A stretch of 64,000 bases of DNA from Paraburkholderia phytofirmans OLGA172 (GTDB taxonomy: Bacteria > Pseudomonadota > Gammaproteobacteria > Burkholderiales > Burkholderiaceae): NCBI RefSeq assembly GCF_001634365.1, contig NZ_CP014578.1:3844001-3908000 (forward strand). The letters run 5' to 3'. Each line of letters begins with the position of its first letter. Position 1 is the stretch's first letter. This document shows positions 1 through 9,210 of the stretch, piece by piece. Under the pieces are notes generated by a model that was given only the letters and a program-made list of their open reading frames with translations, made no database searches and had not been told where the DNA came from. The position numbers and the translations under genes were made by a program.

Positions 1-114
1 GCCGCTGACCGGCTGCTATGGGGCAGCATGGCGCAGACACCGGAATTGGAATCGGCGTTGGCAGGCGCGTTGGCGCGTGTCGACGTGTGGCTGGCCAAAC
101 GCGGCGCGGCTTGA
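1..114 (+). CDS. C-terminal fragment, probable mannitol/D-arabinitol dehydrogenase family
   Basis: The window opens inside a rightward frame that stays open for 37 codons and stops with TGA at 112-114. The visible tail includes DRLLWGSMAQ and ends LAKRGAA, a helical tail of the kind that closes long-chain polyol dehydrogenases. A D-arabinitol 4-dehydrogenase or mannitol 2-dehydrogenase would fit, because xylulokinase, which phosphorylates the product of arabitol oxidation, starts 187 bases downstream. The family call is mostly inferred from context; only the tail is visible. Confidence 0.4.
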   Translation, partial: AADRLLWGSMAQTPELESALAGALARVDVWLAKRGAA

Positions 115-300
115 CCCGCGTGCCGGCAGCCGGCGTCGTCCCAGTGTGACTCATGTGCGCCGGCAGCAACGGACATCGCACCACTCGGTGCCGCTCAGCG
201 CGCGGCATCGAACCACACCGATGCCAGGCGTAATTCGCATAGCAGCGGGCGCCATGTGCGGCTAAAGTAGCGCATCCCTAACGACGAAGGTTTCGCGCCC

Positions 301-1782
301 ATGTATCTCGGCATCGACCTCGGCACGTCCGAAGTGAAAGTCCTGCTGCTCGCCTCCAATGGACGCGTGATCGGCACCGCAGGCTCACCCTTTACCGTCT
401 CGCGTCAGCATCAGCGCTGGGCCGAACAGAATCCCGAAGACTGGTGGGCTGGCACGCGCACGGCGTTGGCCGCGTTGCGCGCCAAACATCCCGACGAGTT
501 CGCGCAGATTCGCGGCATCGGTCTCTCCGGGCAGATGCACGGGGCCGTGCTGCTGGATGCGCAGGACCGCGTTTTACGGCCCGCGATCCTGTGGAACGAC
601 ATGCGCAGCGACAAGGAGTGCGCAGAGTTCACCGAGCGAGCGCCGGAGTTGCACACCGTAGCCGGCAATCTCGCGATGCCCGGTTTCACCGCGCCGAAGC
701 TGCTATGGGTTGCGCGCCACGAACCGGACATCTTCGCGCAGACCGCCTGTGTGCTGCTGCCGAAGGACTACCTGCGCCTGCAACTGACTGGCGGCAAGGT
801 GTCCGATCCATCGGACGCAGCGGGCACGTTGTGGCTCGACGTCGCCAAACGCGACTGGTCCGATTCGCTGCTCGCCGCCTGCAACATGACGCGCGCGCAG
901 ATGCCAAGCCTATGCGAAGGCAGCGCGCCGTCCGGCACCCTGCTGCCCAACGTGGCGCGCGAGTTCGGTTTGAGCGACGGCGTGATCGTCGCGGCCGGCG
1001 GCGGCGACAACGCCACGAGTGCAATCGGCATCGGCGCGACGCAACCGGGCGACGGCTTCGTCTCGCTCGGCACCTCGGGGGTGTTGTGCGTGGTCGGCGA
1101 CAGTTTCCGGCCGAACCCCGCTTCCGCGGTGCACGCGTTCTGTCATGCGATTCCGGATCGCTGGCATCAGATGAGCGTGGTGCTGTCGGCGGCAAGTTGT
1201 TTGCGCTGGGTCTGCAAGCTCACCTCAACCGACGAGCCGACCCTGCTCGCCGAAATCGAGGCGCTGCCCGCGGAGGCGTTGACGACCGCACCGCTCTTTC
1301 TGCCCTATCTGTCCGGTGAACGCACACCGCACAACGACCCGTACGCGCAAGGCGTGTTCTTCGGCATGAATCACGCCACCGATCGCGCGTTGCTCGGCTA
1401 CGCGGTGCTCGAAGGCGTGACGCTCGCGCTCGCCGACGGCCTCGACGCGTTGCGCGCGGCCGGCACCGAAGCGAAGGCGCTGTCCCTGCTCGGCGGCGGC
1501 GCGCGCAGCGACTACTGGGCACAACTGCTCGCCGATGCGCTCGACACCGCCACCCGCAAGCACGGCGGCGGCGAAACCGGCGCGGCGCTCGGCGCGGCCC
1601 GCCTCGGCTGGTTAGCCGCCGGCGGCGACCCGGCCAAGGTGCTGACCAAACCGCCGATCGAAAAGGAATTCACGCCGAACCCGCGACGGCACGCCGAACT
1701 GCGCAACCGGCTCGAGGCGTATCGCGCGCTCTACCGCCACGTGCGGCCGCTGTTCGACCCTGCGCGGCAACCGCTCGCCTAA
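301..1782 (+). CDS. xylB: Xylulokinase
   Basis: This 493-residue FGGY-family kinase phosphorylates D-xylulose to D-xylulose 5-phosphate in the cytoplasm, feeding the pentose phosphate pathway. The N-terminal phosphate-binding motif GIDLGTSEVK is at residues 4-13, the substrate-loop motif GLSGQMHG near residue 76, and the C-terminal FGGY ATPase motif LGGGARSDYW near residue 397. The length is normal for XylB. It lies between a probable polyol dehydrogenase and a SorC-type regulator, all on the same strand, and faces the polyol ABC transporter operon. A role downstream of arabitol or sorbitol oxidation is therefore likely. A second, more divergent xylB lies at 14721-16370. Confidence 0.93.
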   Translation: MYLGIDLGTSEVKVLLLASNGRVIGTAGSPFTVSRQHQRWAEQNPEDWWAGTRTALAALRAKHPDEFAQIRGIGLSGQMHGAVLLDAQDRVLRPAILWNDMRSDKECAEFTERAPELHTVAGNLAMPGFTAPKLLWVARHEPDIFAQTACVLLPKDYLRLQLTGGKVSDPSDAAGTLWLDVAKRDWSDSLLAACNMTRAQMPSLCEGSAPSGTLLPNVAREFGLSDGVIVAAGGGDNATSAIGIGATQPGDGFVSLGTSGVLCVVGDSFRPNPASAVHAFCHAIPDRWHQMSVVLSAASCLRWVCKLTSTDEPTLLAEIEALPAEALTTAPLFLPYLSGERTPHNDPYAQGVFFGMNHATDRALLGYAVLEGVTLALADGLDALRAAGTEAKALSLLGGGARSDYWAQLLADALDTATRKHGGGETGAALGAARLGWLAAGGDPAKVLTKPPIEKEFTPNPRRHAELRNRLEAYRALYRHVRPLFDPARQPLA

Positions 1783-1860
1783 CCGGCAAACCACAGCCGG
1801 CTCCCGTTGAGAGGCGAGGACCGGCTCCTATCATCGGCGCACTTCAAGCGAACCGTCACC

Positions 1861-2808
1861 GTGCCCAAGTCCACAGAAAAATTAGATCTTGCTACCCGCG
1901 CCGCGTGGCTGTACTACGTCGCAGGCAACACCCAGAACGAGATCGCCGAGAAACTGCAGGTGTCACGCCCGGTGGCGCAGCGGCTGGTCGCCTTCGCTGT
2001 CGAGAAGAATCTGATTCGCGTGCGCGTCGATCACAAACTGGCCGATTGTCTTGCGCTCGCCGATCAACTCTCGAAGCGCTACGGCCTGAGCATGTGCGAA
2101 GTCGTACCGATCGACAGCGATACCTCGGAGGAAGTCGACCGCAAGCTCGCGGTGGCCGGCGCGCAGGTCATGGAGCGCTATCTCAGCGAAGAAAAGCCGA
2201 TGGTGGTCGCCGTGAGCAGCGGCCGTACGCTAAAGGCCGCGGTCGATCAGATCGCGCAGCTGGAGCGTCCGCAGCACCGGCTGGTATCGATGGTCGGGGC
2301 GATCGCCTCGGACGGCTCCTCGAACCGCTACGACGTCGCGCTGCATATTTCGGAGAAGACCGGCGGCAAGCATTTTCTGCTGCCCGCGCCGTTGCTCGCC
2401 GATAGCGAGGCCGAACGCGCGCAGTGGTGCAATCACCGGCTCTACCGGATCGTCGAATCGCTGTCGGCCAAGGCGGATGTCGCGTTCGTCGGCATCGGCA
2501 ATATCGGGCCGCAATGCCCGTTGCACGAAGACGGCTTTATCACGTCCGCAGAAGTGAAGGAGTTGATGCAGAACGGTGCGGTGGCCGAAATGCTCGGCCT
2601 GCCCATCGATGCGGCCGGTGTACACGTCGAATCGCCGACCGGCCGGCGCGTTACCAGCATCGCGCTCGACTCGCCGCCGCGGCGCCCCACCATCGGGTTT
2701 GCCGGCGGCGAGCGCAAGCGCGAGGCGCTGATCGCGGTGCTCAAAGGCGGCTGGCTCTCGGGACTGGTGACCGACGAGCTGTGTGCGCGAGCGGCGCTCG
2801 AAGCCTGA
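1861..2808 (+). CDS. SorC/DeoR-type sugar-binding transcriptional regulator
   Basis: About 315 residues from a GTG start; a TTG at 1807 would add 18 residues that look unlike the family N-terminus. An N-terminal helix-turn-helix (NEIAEKLQVSRPVAQRLVAF, about residues 23-42) is followed by a SorC-type sugar-phosphate-binding domain with FVGIGNIGP and the C-terminal segment PTIGFAGGERKREAL. Family members bind a phosphorylated sugar effector and control polyol operons, for example SmoC and SorC. It starts 78 bases after xylB and is probably co-transcribed. Control of this locus, including the facing smo-type operon, is inferred. No obvious Shine-Dalgarno precedes the GTG, so the start is uncertain. 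Confidence 0.85.
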   Translation: MPKSTEKLDLATRAAWLYYVAGNTQNEIAEKLQVSRPVAQRLVAFAVEKNLIRVRVDHKLADCLALADQLSKRYGLSMCEVVPIDSDTSEEVDRKLAVAGAQVMERYLSEEKPMVVAVSSGRTLKAAVDQIAQLERPQHRLVSMVGAIASDGSSNRYDVALHISEKTGGKHFLLPAPLLADSEAERAQWCNHRLYRIVESLSAKADVAFVGIGNIGPQCPLHEDGFITSAEVKELMQNGAVAEMLGLPIDAAGVHVESPTGRRVTSIALDSPPRRPTIGFAGGERKREALIAVLKGGWLSGLVTDELCARAALEA

Positions 2809-2925
2809 GCGCTGCGAACCAATACGGCCCGCCCGCCAGGACGCGTGTGACGCATTGCCCACACGGCCTCGCTCGAACCCCGTGAGCGGCGCTTGCCACA
2901 GCGGCTTATCCCCAGCGTGATAAAA

Positions 2926-2951
2926 GGAAAGCGGCGCACCCGCCGCTTTCC
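2926..2951 (-). terminator. Hairpin terminator of the polyol transport operon
   Basis: Perfect 11-bp arms (GGAAAGCGGCG / CGCCGCTTTCC) surround a 4-base loop. On the minus strand the hairpin is followed by TTTT, so it should end the leftward operon after the ATPase gene. It may also stop rightward transcription from the SorC regulator, which converges here, although the T-tract on that side is poor. Confidence 0.85.
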
Positions 2952-2962
2952 CATTCACTGAC

Positions 2963-4072
2963 TCACGCAGCCAGCACTTCGACGATCTTCCGCTGGAAGG
3001 CTTTCCCTTCGCTGTCGAACAAATGGCAATGCTCAGGGGTGGCGCCGACCCTTTGCGTGTCGCCCTTGCTGTGGCGTTCGAGCGGCGGAATCCGCGCGAT
3101 CAGGCCATCCGGCGCGACACTCGATTCCGCGTACAGATACGCCGCATCGCCGAGCGATTCGACCGCCATGGTTTTTGCCGATACGCCGTCCTCGGCCATT
3201 CCGAAGTGCAGATGCTCCGGACGAATGCCGACGGTGACCTTGTCGCCCTGCTTCACCGTGCCCGGCTCCACCGCGACACGCTGTGTCTCGCCGGTTTCGT
3301 AGCGCACCGTGACGCCGTCGTGCGTCACCGACTGCACAACGCCTTCCATGAAGTTCATTTTCGGCGAGCCGATGAAGCCGGCGACGAAGCGATTGGCCGG
3401 TGCGTGATACAGCATGGTCGGGCTGCCGACCTGCTCCACATTGCCCGCCGACAGCACGACGATCTTGTCGGCCAGCGTCATGGCTTCGACCTGGTCGTGC
3501 GTCACGTAGATCATCGTGGTCTTCAGTTCGTCGTGCAGACGCGCGAATTCGAGGCGCATCTTCACGCGCAGCGCGGCGTCGAGATTCGACAACGGTTCGT
3601 CGAACAGGAACACTTTCGGCTTGCGCGTAATCGCGCGGCCGATTGCAACACGCTGGCGCTGACCACCCGAAAGCTGCTTCGGCTTGCGATCGAGCAGATG
3701 ATCGATGTGCAGAATCTTTGCCGCGTTGCGCACGGCGGCGTCGATTTCCGGCTTCTTGGTGCCGGCGAGTTTCAGGCCGAACGCCATGTTGTCGTATAGC
3801 GTCATGTGCGGATATAGCGCGTACGACTGGAACACCATCGCGATGCCGCGCTTGGCGGGCGGCACGTCGTTCACGCGCGTGCCGTCGATGGTCAGATCGC
3901 CGCCGCTGATGTCTTCGAGGCCGGCGATCATCCGCATCAGCGTCGATTTACCGCAACCGCTCGGGCCCACGAACACGACGAATTCGCCGTCCAGAATGTC
4001 GAGGTTGATGTCGCGCATCACTTCGTTGTCGTCGTAGGCTTTTCTGATGTTGCGCAGAGTTACGCTTGCCAT
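2963..4072 (-). CDS. smoK: Polyol ABC transporter ATP-binding protein
   Basis: This 369-residue CUT1-class ATPase (MalK/UgpC/SmoK type) powers import of a polyol or sugar. Walker [10 protein letters not shown] (residues 37-45), the signature [14 protein letters not shown] (about 134-147), Walker [14 protein letters not shown] and the switch-His segment [15 protein letters not shown] are all intact. They are followed by a TOBE/OB regulatory domain typical of the MalK group. It is the last gene of the leftward operon, 184 bases after the HAD phosphatase gene, and ends just before a strong terminator. The substrate is inferred as sorbitol/mannitol/arabitol from the adjacent dehydrogenase and xylulokinase. 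Confidence 0.9.
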   Translation of the reverse strand: MASVTLRNIRKAYDDNEVMRDINLDILDGEFVVFVGPSGCGKSTLMRMIAGLEDISGGDLTIDGTRVNDVPPAKRGIAMVFQSYALYPHMTLYDNMAFGLKLAGTKKPEIDAAVRNAAKILHIDHLLDRKPKQLSGGQRQRVAIGRAITRKPKVFLFDEPLSNLDAALRVKMRLEFARLHDELKTTMIYVTHDQVEAMTLADKIVVLSAGNVEQVGSPTMLYHAPANRFVAGFIGSPKMNFMEGVVQSVTHDGVTVRYETGETQRVAVEPGTVKQGDKVTVGIRPEHLHFGMAEDGVSAKTMAVESLGDAAYLYAESSVAPDGLIARIPPLERHSKGDTQRVGATPEHCHLFDSEGKAFQRKIVEVLAA

Positions 4073-4127
4073 GATGTGTCTCCGTGTATTGCTGTGTGTT
4101 GCTAACGGTGCTTCGGTTGCGTCGGTT

Positions 4128-4163
4128 GCTTACGTCGCTTACGTCGCTTATGTTGCTTGCGTT
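4128..4163. repeat. Short 9-bp tandem repeat between operon genes
   Basis: Four 9-base units (two exact GCTTACGTC, then GCTTATGTT and GCTTGCGTT) lie in the 184-base gap between the HAD phosphatase and ATPase genes. The gap is unusually long for this otherwise tightly packed operon. No function is evident; replication slippage is the simplest explanation. Confidence 0.6.
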
Positions 4164-4256
4164 GCTTCCATTTCCTCAGCAGCTGCGTTAATTCGATTCT
4201 CTATGAGCGGCTCAGATCCTGTTGATTCGCCGCTCGTGTGCTTCGACCGGCCGCGC

Positions 4257-4958
4257 TTACGGCGCCGCTGCCGTCGCGCTCAACGTCCATTGCGCGACCA
4301 GTTCCGGTAACTGCAGCATGTCGTCGAACACGTGACGCGCGCCCGCGGCATGCAGTGCGTCGATCTGCGCGTCACTCGCATGACCGCCGCCGATAAAGCC
4401 CAGCACCGTCATGCCCGCCGCGGTCGCCGCCGTCACGCCCGTCACGCTGTCTTCCACCACGAGGCAGGCGGATGGCGCGAGGCCGAGACCTCGCGCGGCC
4501 GCAAGATAGACGTCAGGTGCGGGCTTCGGATTCGGCACCGCATCAGCGCAAAAGAGCCGATTGCCGAAGAACCTCACGAGGCCCGTGCGCGCCAGCACGC
4601 TCTCCACATACGGCCGGAAACTGTTGCTCGCACATCCTTTGGTCAGCGGCACCTGCGCGAGCGCGGCCTCGATTCCAACGACTACCGGTGCCTGCAGCGC
4701 CGCCGCTTCCACCGCTCCGCGGATCGCCTCGATATCGTCGGCGCTGAGGTTCTTGCCAAGTTGCACCGCCGTGCCTTGCAGTACCTTTTCGATGCGCAAG
4801 CCGAGCAGCGGCAGCACCACGGGTTCGACATCGGCATCGGGCCAGCGCGCTTCGAGTTCGTGCACCAGCATGCGCACCGCCACGGCTTCGCTGTCGATCA
4901 GCACGCCGTCGCAATCGCAGATCAGCGCGAACTGACTTCCATTCGTGCCTGCCGTCAT
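4257..4958 (-). CDS. HAD-superfamily phosphatase (beta-phosphoglucomutase-like)
   Basis: A 233-residue HAD hydrolase. Motif I CDCDGVLIDSE (about residues 13-23) has the nucleophile and acid/base Asp pair. Motif II is the Ser in ASNSFRPY, motif III is the Lys of PNPKPAPDVYL, and motif IV is VVEDSVTGVTAA. The cap arrangement after motif I matches the beta-PGM/sugar-phosphatase group (GmhB/YniC-like). Its ATG overlaps the stop of the upstream permease gene by 4 bases (ATGA), so translation is coupled. Its place inside a polyol transport operon suggests it dephosphorylates or isomerises a polyol or sugar phosphate. That substrate is inference only. Confidence 0.85.
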   Translation of the reverse strand: MTAGTNGSQFALICDCDGVLIDSEAVAVRMLVHELEARWPDADVEPVVLPLLGLRIEKVLQGTAVQLGKNLSADDIEAIRGAVEAAALQAPVVVGIEAALAQVPLTKGCASNSFRPYVESVLARTGLVRFFGNRLFCADAVPNPKPAPDVYLAAARGLGLAPSACLVVEDSVTGVTAATAAGMTVLGFIGGGHASDAQIDALHAAGARHVFDDMLQLPELVAQWTLSATAAAP

Positions 4959-5830
4959 TTGACCGCCCCGAACGTAAGGCCGCGCACCAGTTGCTTCTGC
5001 GACAGCCAGCCGACGATCAGGATCGGTGCGACCGCGAGCAGCGACGCTGCGGAGAGCTTCGCCCAGAACAAGCCTTCAGGACTCGAATATGACGCGATGA
5101 ACACGGTCAGCGGCGCGGCGTGCGAACTCGACAGGTTGATGCTCCAGAATGCTTCGTTCCACGACAGGATCACCAGCAGCAGCGCAGTGGAGGCGAGTCC
5201 CGGCAGCGACATCGGCATCAGCAGGTAGACGATTTCCTGCCACGTGGCCGCGCCGTCAATCCGTCCTGCTTCGAGAATGTCGCGTGGAATTTCAGCGAAG
5301 TACGTGAACGACATCCACACCGCAATCGGCAGATTGATCAGCGTGTAGACGATCACCAGACCGGACACCGTATCGAGCAGGCCGCTGTTTTTCCACAGCA
5401 GATAGATCGGCACCAGCACGCCGACCGACGGCATCATCTTGGTCGACAGCATCCACAGCAGCACTTTCTGCGTGCGGCGCGTCGGAAAGAAGGCCATCGC
5501 GTATGCGGCCGGCACGGCGAGAATCAGGCACAGCACCGTGACGCCCGCCGAGATCAGGATTGAATTCCAAGCGAACGAGAAGTAGTTGCTGCGCGCGAAC
5601 ACCTCGCGGAAGCTATCGAGCGTCGGGATAAAAAACAGCGACGACGAATACGCCTGCTGCTCCGTCTTGAACGCGGTGATTGTCATCCAGAAGATCGGGA
5701 AGAACAGCAGCAGCGCGACCAGCCAGGCGATCACGCCGGGAATGCCGCGGCGAATCGCGTCGAACGGCGACTTGGCCGGCACGCTCATTGGCGTCGTGGT
5801 GGACGCCGGTGTAGAGGCAACGTGGCTCAT
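4955..5830 (-). CDS. smoG: Polyol ABC transporter permease, SmoG/MalG type
   Basis: A 291-residue inner-membrane permease of the binding-protein-dependent CUT1 family. About six hydrophobic segments are visible, starting with GVIAWLVALLLFFPIFWMTI. The cytoplasmic EAA loop reads EAGRIDGAATWQEIVYLLMP (about residues 187-206) and docks the ATPase. A strong Shine-Dalgarno (GGGGAG) lies inside the end of the partner permease gene and the start overlaps that stop as ATGA. Together with the larger permease it forms the transmembrane channel. Confidence 0.9.
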   Translation of the reverse strand: MSHVASTPASTTTPMSVPAKSPFDAIRRGIPGVIAWLVALLLFFPIFWMTITAFKTEQQAYSSSLFFIPTLDSFREVFARSNYFSFAWNSILISAGVTVLCLILAVPAAYAMAFFPTRRTQKVLLWMLSTKMMPSVGVLVPIYLLWKNSGLLDTVSGLVIVYTLINLPIAVWMSFTYFAEIPRDILEAGRIDGAATWQEIVYLLMPMSLPGLASTALLLVILSWNEAFWSINLSSSHAAPLTVFIASYSSPEGLFWAKLSAASLLAVAPILIVGWLSQKQLVRGLTFGAVK

Positions 5831-6762
5831 TTTTCGTACTCCCCTTTCAGGTTCTTCGCGAGCATCCGCACAAGGAAGAACGACACGATGTTAGCCAGCA
5901 CGACAGCCAGAATGCCGCCCGCCGAAGCGAGACCGACGTCGAACTGTTGCAGGCCCAGCGAATAGATCAGGTACGACAGATTGGTGGTCGCGGTGCCCGG
6001 ACCGCCGCCCGTGGTCGTATAGATTTCGGCGAAGATCGACAGCAGGAAAATCGTCTCCATCATCACCACCACAGCGATCGCCCGTTTCAGGTGAGGCAGC
6101 GTGATGTAGAAGAACATCGAAAACGGACCCGCGCCGTCGATGCGCGCCGCTTCCTTCTGCTCCTGATCGAGCGACTGGATCGCGGTGAACAGAATCAGGA
6201 ACGCGAACGGCAGCCACTGCCAGGCGACGATCATGATCACCGCCGTCAGCGGATAGTCGGCAAACCAGTCGATCGGCTGCATGCCGATCGCGCGCATGCC
6301 CTGCGCGATCAGGCCATACACCGGATGCAGGATCATGTTCTTCCAGATCAGCGCACTGACGGTCGGCATCACGAAGAACGGCGCGATCGCCAAGAGCCGC
6401 GCGACACCCTGGCCGTAGAACTTACGGTCGAACAGGATCGCCATCAGCACGCCGCCGACCACCGTGATCACCAGCACCGAGATGATCAGTTCGAGCGTGT
6501 GCCCGATCGACGGTCCGAACGACGGATCGGTGGCCAGATATTTGTAGTTGTCGAATCCTGCGAAGCCTTTGAGATCCGGATTCAGCAGGTTGTAGCGGGA
6601 GAACGAAAACCAGATCGTCATCGCCAGCGGAATGGCCATCCACAGTACGAGTACCGCGACCGAGGGCGACACCAGCCAGCGGGCGGAATTAGCTTTGCGG
6701 ACTTCGCGTTCTTTTTCTGTCTGGGGATGGGCATGCATGAGAGGTAGGCGCAGAGGACGCAT
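5827..6762 (-). CDS. smoF: Polyol ABC transporter permease, SmoF/MalF type
   Basis: About 311 residues from the ATG at 6762, chosen because AGGTGG lies 6 bases upstream. The frame stays open to 6876, but the extra N-terminus looks non-coding. Six membrane segments follow a short cytoplasmic tail, beginning RWLVSPSVAVLVLWMAIP. The EAA loop reads EAARIDGAGPFSMFFYITLP (about residues 203-222). It belongs to the MalF/UgpA side of CUT1 transporters. It follows the binding-protein gene by about 230 bases and overlaps the next permease by 4 bases. Confidence 0.88.
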   Translation of the reverse strand: MRPLRLPLMHAHPQTEKEREVRKANSARWLVSPSVAVLVLWMAIPLAMTIWFSFSRYNLLNPDLKGFAGFDNYKYLATDPSFGPSIGHTLELIISVLVITVVGGVLMAILFDRKFYGQGVARLLAIAPFFVMPTVSALIWKNMILHPVYGLIAQGMRAIGMQPIDWFADYPLTAVIMIVAWQWLPFAFLILFTAIQSLDQEQKEAARIDGAGPFSMFFYITLPHLKRAIAVVVMMETIFLLSIFAEIYTTTGGGPGTATTNLSYLIYSLGLQQFDVGLASAGGILAVVLANIVSFFLVRMLAKNLKGEYEK

Positions 6763-6994
6763 GATTGACCACCTGTTCGGTAATGCGCGGGCTGTCCGGC
6801 GAAGACACTGCCTTGGCCGCATCACTCGCCGCGACGCTCGCGATGTCGCGGCGCTTGAGTGGCAAATGAGTGGCAAATGAGTGGCAAGTAAGTGGCGAGG
6901 ACGGCCCGCTGTGCTGCGTGGGCCGGCTGACGGGTGTCAGCCGGCGCGTTTCACGTTACGTTGCAGTGCTTGCAGTGCGGCTTACCACTGCGGC

Positions 6995-8317
6995 TTATTT
7001 CTGATAACCGGCCTGTTGCACGGCGCGGTTTGCCGTTGCCTGCCCGGCTGCCAGCGCCTGATCGATCGTCATCTGACCGGCAACCGCGCCGGAGATGCTC
7101 TGACCGACCACCGTGCCGAACGACTGGAATTCAGGGATGCCGACGAACTGCACACCGGTGTACGGCACCGGCTTCAACGTCGGGTGATCCGGATCCGCCG
7201 TTTCGATTGCCTTCAGCACGAAGTCGCCGAACGGTGCAGCCTGCTTGTATTCAGGGCGCGCGTAGGTCGAATGACGCGTTCCCGGCGGCACCGAGGCCCA
7301 GCCTTCATCCTTCGCGGCCAGTTCGATGTACTGCTTCGAGGTGGCCCACGCGATGAACTTCTTCGCCGCGTCAGGCTGCTTCGACGACTTCGGAATGGCC
7401 AGCGCCCACGCCCACAGCCAATGCGAGCCCTTCGGCGTGACTTCGATCGGCGCCGCCGCAAAACCCACCTTGTCGGCGATCTGCGACTGCTGCTTGTTGT
7501 AGAGCATGCCGGCGGCCACCGTGGCGTCGATCCACATCGCGCACTTGCCCGAGGACATCAGCGTGAGGTTTTCGTTGAAGCCGTTCGAGCTCGCCCCCGG
7601 AGGGCCGTCTTTCTTCAACAGATCGACGTAGAAGGTGATGGCCTTCTTCCATTCCGGCGAGGTCAGTTGCGCTTGCCACTTGTCGTCGAACCAGCGGCCG
7701 CCGAAGGTGTTCACCACCGTCGTCGCGTACGCCATGTTTTCGCCCCAGCCGGCTTTGCCGCGCAGGCAGATGCCATACATGCCGTTGGCCTTGTCCGTGA
7801 GCTTGTCGGCGAATTGCGCGATCTGGTCGTAGGTCGGTTGATCGGGCATCTTCAGGCCCTTGGCCGCGAACAGATCCTTGCGGTAATACGTCATCGAGCT
7901 TTCGACGTAGAACGGCAGCGCGTACAACTGACCGCCGCTCGAGAGGCCGTCGCGGGCCGTCTTCACAACGTCGTTCAGATCGTAATCAGCGGGCAGGCCG
8001 GTGAGCGGCGTGAGCCAGCCGCGCTTGCCCCATTGCGGCGTTTCGTACGCGCCGATCGTCATCACGTCGAACTGGCCGCTGCCGGTCGTGATATCGGTGG
8101 TGGCGCGCTGACGCAGCACGTTTTCTTCGAGAATCACCCAGTTGAGCTTGATATCCGGATTCGCCTGCTCGAAGGCGGGCGAGAGCTTCTTCAGCTCGAT
8201 CATGTCCGGATTGTTCAACGTGGCGATGGTCACCGTGGCCGCCTGAGCGCTCAACGCAAAGCATGCCAGAGCGCCGGCACTGACCGCCTTCAGCGCGGAT
8301 TGAGTAGCTGGTTTCAT
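6995..8317 (-). CDS. smoE: Polyol ABC transporter substrate-binding protein
   Basis: A 440-residue periplasmic extracellular solute-binding protein family 1. A Sec signal peptide ends near residue 26 (ALACFALSAQA). The mature protein shows the family-1 fold, with SGQFDVMTIGAYETPQWGKR and the aromatic-rich YALPFYVESSMTYYRKDLF segment that lines the sugar site. AAGGAG stands 7 bases before the ATG. It is the second gene of the leftward operon, after the SDR dehydrogenase, and should define transporter specificity. Sorbitol/mannitol is inferred from the operon partners. Confidence 0.9.
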   Translation of the reverse strand: MKPATQSALKAVSAGALACFALSAQAATVTIATLNNPDMIELKKLSPAFEQANPDIKLNWVILEENVLRQRATTDITTGSGQFDVMTIGAYETPQWGKRGWLTPLTGLPADYDLNDVVKTARDGLSSGGQLYALPFYVESSMTYYRKDLFAAKGLKMPDQPTYDQIAQFADKLTDKANGMYGICLRGKAGWGENMAYATTVVNTFGGRWFDDKWQAQLTSPEWKKAITFYVDLLKKDGPPGASSNGFNENLTLMSSGKCAMWIDATVAAGMLYNKQQSQIADKVGFAAAPIEVTPKGSHWLWAWALAIPKSSKQPDAAKKFIAWATSKQYIELAAKDEGWASVPPGTRHSTYARPEYKQAAPFGDFVLKAIETADPDHPTLKPVPYTGVQFVGIPEFQSFGTVVGQSISGAVAGQMTIDQALAAGQATANRAVQQAGYQK

Positions 8318-8427
8318 GTGCTGTCTCCTTTCTCGTACGTTATGTAGTGTTGCGTTTGTTCTACGAAAATGACAAAGGGTGAGGCGGATTGGTAAAGCGA
8401 GTTCGGCTTATCCACATGGTGATCCGC

Positions 8428-9210
8428 TCAGCTCATCCAGTTCCCGCCGTCGACGTTCAGGGTTTGCGCGGTGATGTAATCGGCATCCGCCGACGCAAGG
8501 AACAGGGCGGCGCCGGTCAGATCGTCCGGCACACCCATACGGCCGAGCGGCACCGCCTCACCGACCAGGCGCTTCTTCTCGCCTGGCGGCCGGTTTTCAT
8601 AACGCGCGAAGAGCGCGTCGACCTCATTCCACATCGGGGTATCGACGACGCCCGGCGCGATACCGTTCACATTGATCTTGTGCGGCGCAAGGGCCAAGGC
8701 GGCCGATTGCGTATAGCTGAGTACGGCGGCTTTGGTTGCGCAGTAGTGCGACACCAGCGCCTCGCCGCGCCGCCCGGCTTGCGACGACATATTGATGATC
8801 TTGCCGCCGCGGCCCTGCTCGACCATTTTCCGGGCAACGGTTTGCATCAGGAAGAACATGCCCTTCACGTTGACCGCGAAGAGGCGGTCGAACACGTCCC
8901 AGGATTCATCGAGGAGCGGGCGCATATCGAAGAGCGCCGCGTTGTTGAACAGGATATCGACCTGGCCGAAGCGCTCCAGCGTACTCGCGAGGATGCGTTC
9001 GATATCCTCGCGGCGCGTCACGTCGGCGCTGACGGTCAGCACGCGGTCGCCGTATGCGGCGAAGAGCGCGTCGCCGAAACTGTCCGCCGGCTTCACATCG
9101 ACCAGCACGCAACGCGCGCCTTCGTCCAGATAGCGCCGGGCCACGGCTTCACCGATTCCGCTAGCCGCACCCGTCAGAATGGCCACCTTGTCTTGCAATC
9201 GTGCCGCCAC
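8428..9210 (-). CDS. smoS: Sorbitol-type short-chain dehydrogenase (L-iditol 2-dehydrogenase)
   Basis: A 260-residue classical SDR. The NAD-binding motif TGAASGIGEAVA is at residues 14-25, NNAA near 90, and the catalytic Ser (MSSQAGR) precedes the YxxxK motif YCATK. The C-terminus matches short-chain sorbitol/galactitol dehydrogenases. It would oxidise D-sorbitol to D-fructose, or a related polyol to its ketose, with NAD+. It is the first gene of the leftward operon. The divergent intergenic region of about 410 bases before znuA carries its promoter. Confidence 0.85.
   Translation of the reverse strand: MAARLQDKVAILTGAASGIGEAVARRYLDEGARCVLVDVKPADSFGDALFAAYGDRVLTVSADVTRREDIERILASTLERFGQVDILFNNAALFDMRPLLDESWDVFDRLFAVNVKGMFFLMQTVARKMVEQGRGGKIINMSSQAGRRGEALVSHYCATKAAVLSYTQSAALALAPHKINVNGIAPGVVDTPMWNEVDALFARYENRPPGEKKRLVGEAVPLGRMGVPDDLTGAALFLASADADYITAQTLNVDGGNWMS

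Noticed and set aside
77-265. Small rightward frame between the dehydrogenase tail and xylB
   Set aside because: It overlaps the tail of the first gene in another frame, is Arg-rich and has no ribosome site.
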